Source: UBA1573 sp016794285
GTDB lineage: Bacteria; Pseudomonadota; Alphaproteobacteria; Micavibrionales; Micavibrionaceae
NCBI GenBank assembly: GCA_016794285.1
Contig: JAEUKO010000002.1
Span: 1 to 58,642, forward strand
Direction: 5' to 3'
DNA: 58,642 nt
Position numbers and translations under genes: made by a program
Notes under the pieces: model-generated
Told to the model about the DNA's origin: nothing
Database searches by the model: none
Seen by the model: only the letters and a program-made list of their open reading frames with translations
Shown here: one piece after another, positions 33,539 through 42,071 of the stretch
How positions within the stretch are numbered: position 1 is the first letter of the stretch
How the letters are laid out: each line of letters begins with the position of its first letter

Positions 33539-34786
33539 ATGCGTCTTTTCTTTTCTCTTTCTCCGTCACGCTTTTGGGCATGGGCCTCTTTTCTCTTGCT
33601 GCTAACGGCACTTGCCGCAGCAATCAACCCGCTGACCCTTTCGGCGAGTCTTCCCCTCTTGAGCTTGAGTTTTGGAGTGGGATACCGTCTTACCTTTCGC
33701 CAGTGGCCGCCTGTTGATTGGACTTTGCTTTTTTTTCTTCTGGCTCCTGCTCTCCTTGGTATGGCCAGTTGGTTTTGGTCGATCACCCCTGCTGCAAGCT
33801 TTGAGCGGGCCTTGAAAATTGGCGGGTTGACGGTTCCGGCTATATGGCTTTTCTCGGTGATCTCCCTCCGTCCCGATTCTGTTAGAGAGATTTTTGCACG
33901 TTATGCCCCCGTGATTTATACTATTCTGGCCACAGGGGTTGCGATTGAATTGGTGTTCGATTTTCCCTTGTATCGTGGGTTTTCGGGGGTTTCAGAAGAC
34001 GAAGCTATTTCAACCTCCATTCTTAACAAATTTATGGCGGTCCTCATTTTGCCGCTCCCCTACCTGATCTCCTTTTTGTTAGAGCAGAAGAAATACTACG
34101 TTCTCGCGACGCTGGTTGGGATGACTTTGGTTGCTTTGTTGACGACCCAATCGCAAGCGGCCCAGATGGCTAGCCTCGTCATGGGTGGAGCATGGCTTGG
34201 AATTCGGTTTCTTCCCCGTATCACTCCTGTTTTGACCTTTGCCGTGATTGGTCTCATTCTGGTTGTCTTGCCGTGGTTGGCTCCCTTTTTATACAACCAT
34301 TTGGGGGAGGAATTTAGAAACGGAGCGTGGCTGGTTCGTGCCGCTTCTTCCAGTGAACGTCTTGAAGTTTACACATTCGTTTCACAGCGGATTCAACAAA
34401 ACCCGCTCTACGGTTTTGGTATGGACTGCACACGGTCCATTACTGATTTTGTCAGTGCCAAAAAATACTTCCCATCTTCGACGATTATGCACCCGCATAA
34501 CATCGGTCTTCAGCTTTGGATTGAGTTTGGTTGTTTTGGGATTGCGCTGGCTCTATCCGCTCTTTTGTTCGTTTATAAAAGGCTTCGGATGCGTCTCATA
34601 GACCAACAAATTCTCCCCTTCACAGTCTTTTGTGGGACGGTGGTGTTTTTGATGGTGTCGTGGTCTCTTTGGGCGAGCTGGCTTATCAGCTTGCAACTCT
34701 TCATGCTGGCTTTTACCCTACTGGTCTCACCACCTGTGCAAAAAAGACTTCCCGAAGGGCTTCCCGAAACGGCTTCTCCGGTATAA
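33539..34786 (+). CDS. O-antigen ligase family protein
   Basis: The start ATG at 33539 is preceded by GGGATGG; a TTG at 33527 is in frame but unlikely. The 415-residue membrane protein has about 12 hydrophobic segments and the periplasmic loop typical of WaaL/Wzy_C proteins ('ASSSERLEVYTF' and, later, 'HPHN' in 'TIMHPHNIGLQLW'). It either ligates O-antigen to lipid A-core or polymerises it. Divergent from polA. With hldE it implies a complete LPS. Neighbours on the right are envelope genes. Confidence 0.85.
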   Translation: MRLFFSLSPSRFWAWASFLLLLTALAAAINPLTLSASLPLLSLSFGVGYRLTFRQWPPVDWTLLFFLLAPALLGMASWFWSITPAASFERALKIGGLTVPAIWLFSVISLRPDSVREIFARYAPVIYTILATGVAIELVFDFPLYRGFSGVSEDEAISTSILNKFMAVLILPLPYLISFLLEQKKYYVLATLVGMTLVALLTTQSQAAQMASLVMGGAWLGIRFLPRITPVLTFAVIGLILVVLPWLAPFLYNHLGEEFRNGAWLVRAASSSERLEVYTFVSQRIQQNPLYGFGMDCTRSITDFVSAKKYFPSSTIMHPHNIGLQLWIEFGCFGIALALSALLFVYKRLRMRLIDQQILPFTVFCGTVVFLMVSWSLWASWLISLQLFMLAFTLLVSPPVQKRLPEGLPETASPV

Positions 34787-34825
34787 ATTAAGACTCATAT
34801 GCCTTTTGAAAAAGAAAGTTTGACG

Positions 34826-34957
34826 ATGAAGAAAAAATTTGTCATATTGTTTTCGCTGGTGACTGCGATTCTTTCGCTGTCCGCTTGTGGCAACACAGCA
34901 AATGGAGTAGGCAAGGACTTTGAAAATTGGGGCCGCACTATTCAGGATACGTTTTAA
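34826..34957 (+). CDS. Entericidin-like small lipoprotein (43 residues)
   Basis: The 43-residue product begins with a basic start (MKKK), a hydrophobic stretch and a lipobox LSAC (Cys21). The mature 23 residues are 'CGNTANGVGKDFENWGRTI...', which matches the entericidin A/B pattern (C-N-T-x-x-G-x-G-K-D-x-x-x-x-G). An AAAGAAAG stretch precedes the ATG by about ten bases. Family members are bilayer-anchored peptides used as toxin/antidote pairs or stress lipoproteins. It is too short for many gene callers. It is 16 bases upstream of the next small exported gene. Confidence 0.75.
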   Translation: MKKKFVILFSLVTAILSLSACGNTANGVGKDFENWGRTIQDTF

Positions 34958-34973
34958 TCAGGGGGTAATTTAG

Positions 34974-35279
34974 ATGCTTCGTTTTGTACTATTAGCTTTA
35001 ATCGTTTTTGGAATTTCTCTTCCAGCCTTGGCGCGAGATGACGGCGGGTTTGGCTCTGCCCGTTTCTCCGGCAAAGCACCGGCGGCTCTTGGTGGAGAAA
35101 CGCCAGCTTCATCTTCTTCGGATTTGGCGCAAGAGGAAACAGTTCCCTTTGATCCAAACCAAATCGAACCCGCTGCGGGAGAGGAAGAAGACTCCGTCAA
35201 TCAAACCCCCTCTGCTCCAGTTGTTAAGAAAGAAGATCAGAAAGAGCCGGATCTATCCGAATACGATCTTGCTCCTTAA
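34974..35279 (+). CDS. Small acidic exported protein, unknown
   Basis: This 101-residue protein has a signal peptide (MLRFVLLALIVFGISLPALA), then a short Gly/Ala stretch and an acidic Pro/Glu-rich tail ending 'LSEYDLAP'. It is likely disordered. GGGGGTAATT precedes the ATG. It probably shares a transcript with the entericidin-like gene. No family is recognised. Confidence 0.65.
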   Translation: MLRFVLLALIVFGISLPALARDDGGFGSARFSGKAPAALGGETPASSSSDLAQEETVPFDPNQIEPAAGEEEDSVNQTPSAPVVKKEDQKEPDLSEYDLAP

Positions 35280-35313
35280 AGCTTTAACTAAGTTTATAAT
35301 TATTTATACAGTT

Positions 35314-35439
35314 GTCATCCCCGACAAGGGAAGAGAAGCTGACCGCAGGTCGGGGATCTGGTATGTGAGTGCAGCGAAGCTGCACAAGATTCCGGATCCC
35401 GTTTGTGCCAGCGTCCTGCGGACGCGCCAACGGGATGGC
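35314..35439 (+). repeat. Dispersed structured repeat, copy B (126 bp)
   Basis: Same element as at 26566-26694, in the opposite strand orientation. It begins GTCATCCCCGACAAGGGAAG and ends CGGGATGGC. The internal hairpin here is GTGCAGC-GAA-GCTGCAC; relative to copy A two base pairs changed and both partners changed with them. A second hairpin GCGTCC-TGC-GGACGC is perfect. It occupies most of the 205-base gap between the acidic exported protein and mltA. Confidence 0.85.
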
Positions 35440-35484
35440 GTATAAGTAACTATATAGGCTTGGCTACTCTTTCCCAGAAAGGGC

Positions 35485-36699
35485 CTAGCGGCCAAGGCGG
35501 TCGGCAAGGTTCTTAGGCAATAAGAACCAGTATCGTCCAGCGGATTTCATGGGACCTGCGTTTTCCTCTGCTGTGGTCCCGTGTCCCCAAAACACATCGC
35601 CTCGAACAGGGCCTTGAATGGCTCCGCCAGTGTCTTGGGCAACCATAACTTTTTGAATGGGGGGAAGAGCTGGGTTCGGGCTATTTGCAGCAAGAAAAAG
35701 AGGAAGGCCATAAGGAATCAAAGACCGATCAACGGCCAAAGACCGTTCTGGTGTAAGAGGGAGTCCTTCTCCTCCAATCGGTCCGCCGTTCTTCTCAACA
35801 TCGGAATCAGTGAAACGGAAAAAAACGTAGGATTTGTTGGTTTGCATGATATTGGTGGCATCTTGAGGATGCGCACTCAGCCAAGCGCGAATGGTTTGCA
35901 TCGACACGTTGTCTTTGGTCAGGGCTCCCCGTTTAATCAATTCTTTCCCAATAGCAGAATAGACATGGCCGTTTTGACCATCAAACCCTACCCGCCTTTC
36001 GCTGCCATCGGTCATTGTTACGACACCAGACCCCTGAACCTGAAGGAAGAACGCCCCAACAGCACTATCTGTCCATAGCAAAGGAATCTCCATACCAGCG
36101 GGAAGTTTTCCGTTCTCAATAGCGGCGCGATCTTCATAAGGTTTGAGGTAACCATCTGTAACCCGTCCAGCAATGCGTTGACCGCGCAGTTCAGGACGAA
36201 ATTCCCCCAAGTTAACCATGACCAAATCAGCCGGCCGTGCCAGAAGCGGAATTTGATAAGGCCTCTCTCGATTGAAAGATCCCTTGAGAGAAGCTTCGTA
36301 ATAACCAGTGAAGAGACCTTCAGGCTTCCCATCTGCCAAAGCGGCAACAGGAGTAAACCATGTTTCAAAATAACGGCGGGCTTGGTCAGGCGTGGCTGTT
36401 TCAACCGGAGGCAAGGCTTGGCAGGCCTTTTGCCAATCGCTGTACTGCCCCGCCCAAGGATCTGGGCCAAACGGTTTGTCTGCGGATTGCTTGAGAATTC
36501 TGGTGCAGGAGCGGGAAAAAGCAAGCAGTCCCGCATCGTGCGCATCAGACTCCCACCCGGGAAGGTCCGAAAAAGAGGCAAGCTTGAACCCCAATACTTC
36601 TTTTTTAGACGGGGGGGGCGTTTCAATTCCTCCCCATTCAGCACATCCAGAGAGCATGAACAACACCGTAGCCGAAGCCAAAAAGAGAGAGAGTTTCAT
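35485..36699 (-). CDS. mltA: Membrane-bound lytic transglycosylase A
   Basis: The 404-residue protein has a lipoprotein signal (lipobox LSGC near residue 19) and the MltA fold: 'FTGYYEASLKG', 'LLARPADLVMVNLGEF', 'LLWTDSAVGAFFLQVQGSG' and the C-terminal 3D domain with 'AQDTGGAIQGPVRGDVFWG' (catalytic Asp). It cleaves glycan to 1,6-anhydro muropeptides at the outer membrane. It follows timA by three bases in the conserved timA-mltA pair; the adjacent smr gene seen in many relatives is absent, replaced on the 3' side by the repeat. Confidence 0.95.
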   Translation of the reverse strand: MKLSLFLASATVLFMLSGCAEWGGIETPPPSKKEVLGFKLASFSDLPGWESDAHDAGLLAFSRSCTRILKQSADKPFGPDPWAGQYSDWQKACQALPPVETATPDQARRYFETWFTPVAALADGKPEGLFTGYYEASLKGSFNRERPYQIPLLARPADLVMVNLGEFRPELRGQRIAGRVTDGYLKPYEDRAAIENGKLPAGMEIPLLWTDSAVGAFFLQVQGSGVVTMTDGSERRVGFDGQNGHVYSAIGKELIKRGALTKDNVSMQTIRAWLSAHPQDATNIMQTNKSYVFFRFTDSDVEKNGGPIGGEGLPLTPERSLAVDRSLIPYGLPLFLAANSPNPALPPIQKVMVAQDTGGAIQGPVRGDVFWGHGTTAEENAGPMKSAGRYWFLLPKNLADRLGR

Positions 36700-36702
36700 C
36701 GC

Positions 36703-37422
36703 TTACTTCGCATCAGGAATATATGTTTTGGTATGTTCGGGCACATCATCGGACGTTTCATACAAAAACCACGTTGGATCTTTGCTCCGCAAGTCGTGGC
36801 CAAAAGTCCATACATCGTTCATTTCTGTGATTCGGTCAGGATTGCCAGACAGAATATTGCCATCCCGATCACGCGTGACCGAAGTTTCATCGGCAATGAA
36901 ACGAATCTTAATATAAGCCATACGCTCCATCAGACGAACATCGATAATCTGGGTTTTCCGAACGGCGTGAATCTCGGTTGCCACTGTTTGACCTTTGACT
37001 TGTCGGTCCTCAATCGCTTGTTCAAAAGCAGTATAAACACCAGGAGAAAGGAGATCTTTAAGAGTCCGCAAATCCCCTTTCGCAAAGGCTTCTATAATAA
37101 TGGGGAAAGCCTCGCGCGCTCCTTCTACAAAAATATGGGGATCAAAACTGCGATCTGCGCGAATGAGGTCCAAAATTCCTTGTTGAGCATCTTTGTCCTG
37201 ACAGTCTATTCCGTGCAGCAGATCATCGACCATGTCACGATCGGGATAGACTCCGTCCGTTATGTCTAAGATTTTTCCACGTGTTTCAAGGCGTGACGGC
37301 TCCATTCCTTCTAAAGGATTGGTCCGTTCGCGTTCGCTGCCGTGGCGTGTTCCCAGTGTATTTCTGAGCCAAAAAACAAGAACTGCGGCAATAACAACGT
37401 AAAGGAGAAGATCAACAGGCAC
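36703..37422 (-). CDS. Tim44/TimA domain protein
   Basis: This 239-residue protein starts at GTG with GGGGG nearby. An N-terminal membrane helix ('LLLYVVIAAVLVFWLRNTLG') precedes an acidic segment and a C-terminal Tim44-like domain (about 100-235: 'EGAREAFPIIIEAFAKGDLRTLKDLLSPGVYTAFEQAI' in parts, 'MNDVWTFGHDLRSKDPTWFLYETS'). TimA proteins occur widely in alphaproteobacteria as relatives of the mitochondrial import motor subunit. Operon with mltA, divergent from secB. Confidence 0.92.
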   Translation of the reverse strand: MPVDLLLYVVIAAVLVFWLRNTLGTRHGSERERTNPLEGMEPSRLETRGKILDITDGVYPDRDMVDDLLHGIDCQDKDAQQGILDLIRADRSFDPHIFVEGAREAFPIIIEAFAKGDLRTLKDLLSPGVYTAFEQAIEDRQVKGQTVATEIHAVRKTQIIDVRLMERMAYIKIRFIADETSVTRDRDGNILSGNPDRITEMNDVWTFGHDLRSKDPTWFLYETSDDVPEHTKTYIPDAK

Positions 37423-37573
37423 AGGAAAACCCCCTATAAAAGCAACACCAATTACTCAATATACAGCCTATTTGAGCAGAGATACAAGCAGAAGGGACAT
37501 TCTTCCCGACTTGTTATGTCGCCTTGTTTCTGCTAATTCGATTTACGCTTTAGATTTAACCATAGGTAATATT

Positions 37574-38083
37574 ATGACAGATTCAGAATCCCTTTCGTCC
37601 GAAGGCGCAGAAAAAGTTGTGGTCCAAGCCCCAAACCTGCCTTTGATGGTCCATGCCCAGTATGTCAAGGATATATCCTTCGAAAATCCCCATGCTCCGC
37701 ATTCTCTGCGGGCTGGACTTGAAACTCCCCGTATGGATGTCAACATCACACTGGATGCGCGTGCGCTTGAAGACGATAAGATCAAGTCGTTATATGAAGT
37801 TGTTTTGCGCGTTGCAGCCCGAGCCGAGCGCAAAGAACAAACCGTCTATGTGGCAGAGGTTTTGTATGCAGTTTGCGTTTCTTTACCCAACGTTCCTGAA
37901 GAACATCACCATCCAGTGCTTCTGGTCGAGGTTCCGAAGCTCGCCTTTCCTTATGCTAGAAAAATTCTTGCTGATCTCACCCAAGACGGGGGGTTTTCTC
38001 CGCTGATGCTCGGACCAGTTGATTTCCACTCCATGTACATCTCGCGTTTTGCAGCGAAGGACGATTCGCAAAAATCAAATTAA
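37574..38083 (+). CDS. secB: Protein-export chaperone SecB
   Basis: The ATG at 37574 is chosen over upstream in-frame codons because SecB starts near 'QAPNLPLMVHAQYVKDISFENPHAP', which is the family signature (quoted in parts). The 169-residue protein has 'VYVAEVLYAVCVSLPNV', 'LLVEVPKLAFPYARKILADLTQDGGF' and 'VDFHSMY'. It keeps secretory preproteins unfolded and passes them to SecA. It lies divergent from timA, as in other alphaproteobacteria. Confidence 0.96.
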   Translation: MTDSESLSSEGAEKVVVQAPNLPLMVHAQYVKDISFENPHAPHSLRAGLETPRMDVNITLDARALEDDKIKSLYEVVLRVAARAERKEQTVYVAEVLYAVCVSLPNVPEEHHHPVLLVEVPKLAFPYARKILADLTQDGGFSPLMLGPVDFHSMYISRFAAKDDSQKSN

Positions 38084-38092
38084 AACCAGCGG

Positions 38093-38788
38093 CTAAACCG
38101 AGGTCTCCCATAAATGGTCTTTAAGGTCGTCCAACATTGTCTGGTGGACGGCCTTTTCTTCAGGAGGAACGGCAAAAAGGCGAGGTTCCCGATAAGGACG
38201 ATCTTGCCTTGGTGTACTCACAGAATCTTGCTTGTTCTCCCCCTCTATTTTTTCGCTACCAAGTCCAAGTCCATGCTGGCGACCTCCCATCAATTCTAGA
38301 TACACCTGTGCGAGCAATTGAGAGTCAAGCAAAGCGCCGTGAAGAGACCGGTCGGAAAGGTCAACACCAAAACGACGACAAAGAGCATCCAGATTAGCGG
38401 GTTGTCCCGGGTATTTTTTCCGCGCCAATAGCAATGTGTCGGTGACATCATTCAATTTTATAAGCGGAAACCCGTAGGGTTTAAGTTCAGCGTTTAGGAA
38501 TTTAACATCGAATTCTGCATTGTGAATAACCAGTTTTCCATCGGCAATGAAGTCCATTAAATTTCCAACAATTTCGCCAAAGGTAGGCTTGTCTTTCAGG
38601 AATTCGGTTTTGATACCGTGAACGGCAGCGGCTCCGGCCTCAACCTCTCTTTCTGGGTTGATATAAGTTTGCCAAGTTCTGCCCGTGGGAACATGGTTGA
38701 GAAGTTCAACGCAGCCAATCTCTATGATTTTATGTCCCTCGTCTGGGTCCATACCGGTGGTTTCGGTATCAAGAACAATTTCACGCAT
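38093..38788 (-). CDS. dnaQ: DNA polymerase III epsilon subunit (proofreading exonuclease)
   Basis: The 231-residue protein has the DEDDh motifs: 'VLDTETTGMDP', 'VIHNAEFDVKFLN', and 'HGALLDSQLLAQVY' with the final Asp. 'AAAVHGI' lies between. It proofreads for DnaE. Last gene of ppsR-aroE-coaE-dnaQ; its start overlaps the coaE stop by eight bases. Confidence 0.96.
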   Translation of the reverse strand: MREIVLDTETTGMDPDEGHKIIEIGCVELLNHVPTGRTWQTYINPEREVEAGAAAVHGIKTEFLKDKPTFGEIVGNLMDFIADGKLVIHNAEFDVKFLNAELKPYGFPLIKLNDVTDTLLLARKKYPGQPANLDALCRRFGVDLSDRSLHGALLDSQLLAQVYLELMGGRQHGLGLGSEKIEGENKQDSVSTPRQDRPYREPRLFAVPPEEKAVHQTMLDDLKDHLWETSV

Positions 38789-39383
38789 TTTTCTTCTCCA
38801 GTGTCCGTAAATATTTTTTTAAGGACCTCAATGTGTGGGCGTACCCAAGTCCGGTTTGGATAACCTGATCGGCCCGCCGACGTTTTTCAGTATCTGAGAG
38901 TTGCAGATCAAGGATAGTATAAAACTTTTGTAGCGTCATACCAGATCGTTGTAACACACGAGTTTTTTGAATGAGAAACGGAGCCGTGACGCAGGCAACC
39001 GAACAAAAGTTCCGCTCAGCTCTGGTTTCAAATAAAAGAGGAATATCAAGCACCAAACGCTTTAAGCCCATGCGTTTGGCTTTGCGCACAAATTCAATTT
39101 GAGAGTGCCCGACAAGCGGATGCAAAATAGCCTCTAACTTTTCTTTTTTCTGAGGGTTTGAGAAAACGATCTGCCCTAATTTTCGCCGATCAATTTGGTG
39201 GGTTTTGGCGTTCCAACATTCAGGAAAGGTCAGAGCCACCCGTTCGAAAGCCTTTCCATTTGGGGCGAGCAAAGCATGGACAGCAGCATCCGAATCATGA
39301 ACAGCAACACCCAATCTCCGAAAGATTCCGGCAGCAACGGATTTCCCCATTCCGATAGATCCGGTTAGCCCAATTATTTTCAT
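38781..39383 (-). CDS. coaE: Dephospho-CoA kinase
   Basis: The 200-residue protein has P-loop 'GLTGSIGMGKS', 'VHDSDAAVHAL', and 'LVLDIPLLFET', all typical of CoaE. It phosphorylates dephospho-CoA to CoA, the last CoA step. The C-terminal segment 'RSGMTLQKFYTILDLQLSD' and 'KRRRADQVI' is normal. It overlaps aroE by four bases and dnaQ by eight. Confidence 0.97.
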   Translation of the reverse strand: MKIIGLTGSIGMGKSVAAGIFRRLGVAVHDSDAAVHALLAPNGKAFERVALTFPECWNAKTHQIDRRKLGQIVFSNPQKKEKLEAILHPLVGHSQIEFVRKAKRMGLKRLVLDIPLLFETRAERNFCSVACVTAPFLIQKTRVLQRSGMTLQKFYTILDLQLSDTEKRRRADQVIQTGLGYAHTLRSLKKYLRTLEKKNA

Positions 39384-40198
39384 GGGACCAGTACCCTTTG
39401 TTTTAGTTCATCGGTAACCTCGGGCATGACACCAAACCATGCTTCAAAAGCAGGCCGCGCTTGATGTAACAACATCCCAATTCCGGTTATAACCTGCAAT
39501 TTTTTGCTGCGTGCTTGGTTCAGTAATTCTGTTTCTAACGGGGTGTAAACAATGTCATAGACAAGACTGCTGGGGTTCATTGGAGCCAGATCAATCTCTA
39601 GTGCATCTTGCCCTTTCATGCCAAGGCTGGTGGTATTGATGAGGGCGATAGACTCCTCTAACGCAACATTGCGCATTCCCCACTCGTAGGGTTTGATACC
39701 AAAATCATCGGCCAAACGCTTGGCTTTTTCCCAACTGCGATTGGTGGCCCTGATTTCACAAACGCCTGCTTTTTGTAGGGCATAAATGACAGCGCGAGCG
39801 GCTCCTCCTGCTCCCAAAACTGTAACAGGACCGAGGGACCAGTCAAAGTAAGGGATGGTCTCACGGGCATTTTCCATGAACCCAAATGCATCGGTATTTC
39901 GTCCCTCAATATCACCAGAGGAATGATAAATAACTGTATTCACTGCCCCTATGGCCTTTGCTTCGTTACTCAGTGTCGTACACAAATTCATGATTGTTTG
40001 CTTGTGCGGCAAGGTTACATTAAATCCCTTGAGACCACCGGAATCTAGCAAGTTTTTGGCTTCCCCCAGAAAGTTCTCTGGAGGAATATCATAGGCTAAG
40101 TATTCCCCGCGTATCTCGTATTTGCGTAGCCAATATTGATGGATAAGCGGAGATTTGCTGTGAGCAATAGGATGTCCAATAACACCGGCTTTCATCAT
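39380..40198 (-). CDS. aroE: Shikimate dehydrogenase
   Basis: The 272-residue protein has 'GHPIAHSKSPLIHQYW' (substrate SxS), 'FNVTLPHKQTIM' (catalytic Lys), 'GRNTDAFGF' (Asp) and the NADP motif 'GAGGAARAVI'. It reduces 3-dehydroshikimate in aromatic amino acid synthesis. It overlaps the flanking genes by four bases each. Confidence 0.97.
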   Translation of the reverse strand: MMKAGVIGHPIAHSKSPLIHQYWLRKYEIRGEYLAYDIPPENFLGEAKNLLDSGGLKGFNVTLPHKQTIMNLCTTLSNEAKAIGAVNTVIYHSSGDIEGRNTDAFGFMENARETIPYFDWSLGPVTVLGAGGAARAVIYALQKAGVCEIRATNRSWEKAKRLADDFGIKPYEWGMRNVALEESIALINTTSLGMKGQDALEIDLAPMNPSSLVYDIVYTPLETELLNQARSKKLQVITGIGMLLHQARPAFEAWFGVMPEVTDELKQRVLVP

Positions 40199-41043
40199 GG
40201 TTTAGTCTCGCGGTTTTCTTTACTTCTTTGCAGAAGAACCATGATTTCAGCGGCAGTTTCTTCAACAGATCTTTTGGTCACGTCAATAATTGGCCAGCCT
40301 TGTTCGCGGAAGAATTTTTGGGCTTTTTGCACTTCTTCTTCAACGCGTTCGGGATCAATATAACTATTGCCAGACAAATGACGGGATTTTTGGTCTGTCC
40401 GTATTCTTGATGCGCGAACTTCAATCAAACGGTCTGCCGATTCGGTCAAGGCAACAAAAAGAGGTTTCTTTAAGGCCAGCACTTCTTTGGGAAAACCCAC
40501 TTCGAAAACCAAAGGAATATTGGCGGCACGAATTCCTTGCCGCGCTAGGTAAATACAGGTTGGGGTTTTCGATGTACGCGAAACGCCGACTAAAATCACA
40601 TCAGCCGTTTCAATTCCCTTGAGAGTTTGCCCGTCGTCGAAGCTCATGGCAAAGTCGATTGCCTCCATGCGGCGGAAATAGGTATCATCCAGTTTGTGTT
40701 GCAGTCCGGGGAGTCCCTTAGGAGGCTGCCCAAGAAAAGCGGAAAGCCCTTCAAGAATGGGAAACATCACAGCAATACACGGAAGAGAAAAACGGGCACA
40801 AGCGGATTCTAATTCACCAATCATGCTCGCATCCACCAACGTATAAAGAACTGGGCCCGGGTGGTCTTCAAGATCGCGGATGACCCGTTCCAACTGGCGG
40901 GATGAACGCACCAAGGGCCAGAGTTTTTGATGTGGACTTATCAAATCAAACTGAGCAAGAGCAGCTTCGGCCAAGCCTTGCAGCGTTGCGCCTGTTGCGT
41001 CTGAAACCAGATGAACGACAATATCTTTGTTGGTAGAGGTCAT
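40195..41043 (-). CDS. ppsR: Pyruvate, phosphate dikinase regulatory protein (DUF299)
   Basis: The 282-residue protein has the DUF299 layout, with 'HLVSDATGATLQGLAEAAL' near the start and the P-loop 'VGVSRTSKTPTCIYLA' at about residue 150. 'RYIDPERVEEEVQKA'-type text ('SYIDPERVEEEVQKA') follows, with C-terminal 'RSVEETAAEIM'. The family is a bifunctional kinase and pyrophosphorylase acting on PPDK or PEP synthase. It heads the operon with aroE, coaE and dnaQ, as in related bacteria. Confidence 0.95.
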   Translation of the reverse strand: MTSTNKDIVVHLVSDATGATLQGLAEAALAQFDLISPHQKLWPLVRSSRQLERVIRDLEDHPGPVLYTLVDASMIGELESACARFSLPCIAVMFPILEGLSAFLGQPPKGLPGLQHKLDDTYFRRMEAIDFAMSFDDGQTLKGIETADVILVGVSRTSKTPTCIYLARQGIRAANIPLVFEVGFPKEVLALKKPLFVALTESADRLIEVRASRIRTDQKSRHLSGNSYIDPERVEEEVQKAQKFFREQGWPIIDVTKRSVEETAAEIMVLLQRSKENRETKP

Positions 41044-41200
41044 GGGAGGACACTAAGCCAAAGAGAGAAGAGAGAGAAGAGGGCAGTGCGAGAGATGTAT
41101 TTTTAACATAATTGTTTACAAAGAGGCCATTCTCTAAAAATATTTTTCCTTTCCTGAGTCTTAGAGATAAGATTACCCCAAACAATCAAGGAAATTTCTC

Positions 41201-41770
41201 ATGAACCGCTTCGCCTTTCTTTTCTCCCTCTTCCTCCTTCTTTTTCCAGTTTCAGCTTTTGCCGGATGTCCACCCATTGAGGGAGAAAGCCCTGACGAAG
41301 CGATGGTGGGAAGTTTTGTGAAGCTTGCCACTAAGATGGGTGTGGGTTGTCCAATCTCCTATCAGACAAACCCTGAAAACCACTCCATCACCATCGAGTA
41401 TATTTCTCCAAGTGAGAAAACAGATACGTGGACTCGAATGATGACAGCCACCCTCATTGAAACAGGAAATAAACGGTCAGCAGCAATGACATTGGCTTTA
41501 ACTAGAAACTTCACCAAAACGATTGCGAGTGCTGGTGGGAACGCTCAAATCATCGCTCAAACCGAACGGAAAGCAGGGCGCAATGCCCAAGGAATTTGGT
41601 ATGCGGTTAAATACGAAGCGGGGAATGAACGGAGCATTGCGGTCATTCGAACAATTGATGAAAGGCTGGCGGCAGTTGTACAGTTTCAACAGAAAAAGAC
41701 ACCCCTTACCGAAGAAACGATCGAGAATTTTTTGACCTCTAATGGAATGGCCAGCGGCGTCCTGAGATAG
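41201..41770 (+). CDS. Exported protein, unknown
   Basis: This 189-residue protein has a signal peptide (MNRFAFLFSLFLLLFPVSAFA, cleavage AFA-GC) and a mature domain with three cysteines. It has alternating strands and a helix ('TLIETGNKRSAAMTLALTRNF'); 'ERSIAVIRTIDERLAAVVQFQQ' lies near the end. No family is recognised. An AAGGAAATTTCTC stretch precedes the ATG. It stands alone between ppsR and the convergent tRNA-Tyr. Confidence 0.7.
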   Translation: MNRFAFLFSLFLLLFPVSAFAGCPPIEGESPDEAMVGSFVKLATKMGVGCPISYQTNPENHSITIEYISPSEKTDTWTRMMTATLIETGNKRSAAMTLALTRNFTKTIASAGGNAQIIAQTERKAGRNAQGIWYAVKYEAGNERSIAVIRTIDERLAAVVQFQQKKTPLTEETIENFLTSNGMASGVLR

Positions 41771-41824
41771 AAATTTAAGACCTTTTGCGTATCCCTGCGG
41801 CGATGATTGGGGTTGTAAAAGAAA

Positions 41825-41910
41825 TGGTGGAAGGGGTAGGATTCGAACCTACGTACGCTCACGCGGGCAGATTTACAGTCTGCTGCCATTAACCACTCGG
41901 CCACCCGTCC
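41825..41910 (-). tRNA. tRNA-Tyr(GTA)
   Basis: The 86-nt class II tRNA has anticodon stem GCAGA/TCTGC with loop CTGTAAA (anticodon GTA), a long variable arm, T-loop TTCGAAT and encoded CCA. The acceptor arm GGACGGG/CCCTTCC pairs except for C4 against T69, a single mismatch. Confidence 0.95.
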
Positions 41911-42071
41911 ATCAAAAAAAGAACCGTCAAGACTGGCCCTACCTCGCTTTTGAAGCTTATTTGCCTCGCAAACGGGCGGCCACCCGTCCAAAATCATCGA
42001 AATCGCAAAAAAGAGTGGACTTAATTGCGCAGACAGAAGAAAAGAGAAAACGAGGAGCAAGTCAAGAGAAA

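Noticed and set aside
36178..37269. 363-residue plus-strand ORF over mltA and timA
   Set aside because: It is antisense to two well-supported genes in a conserved order.
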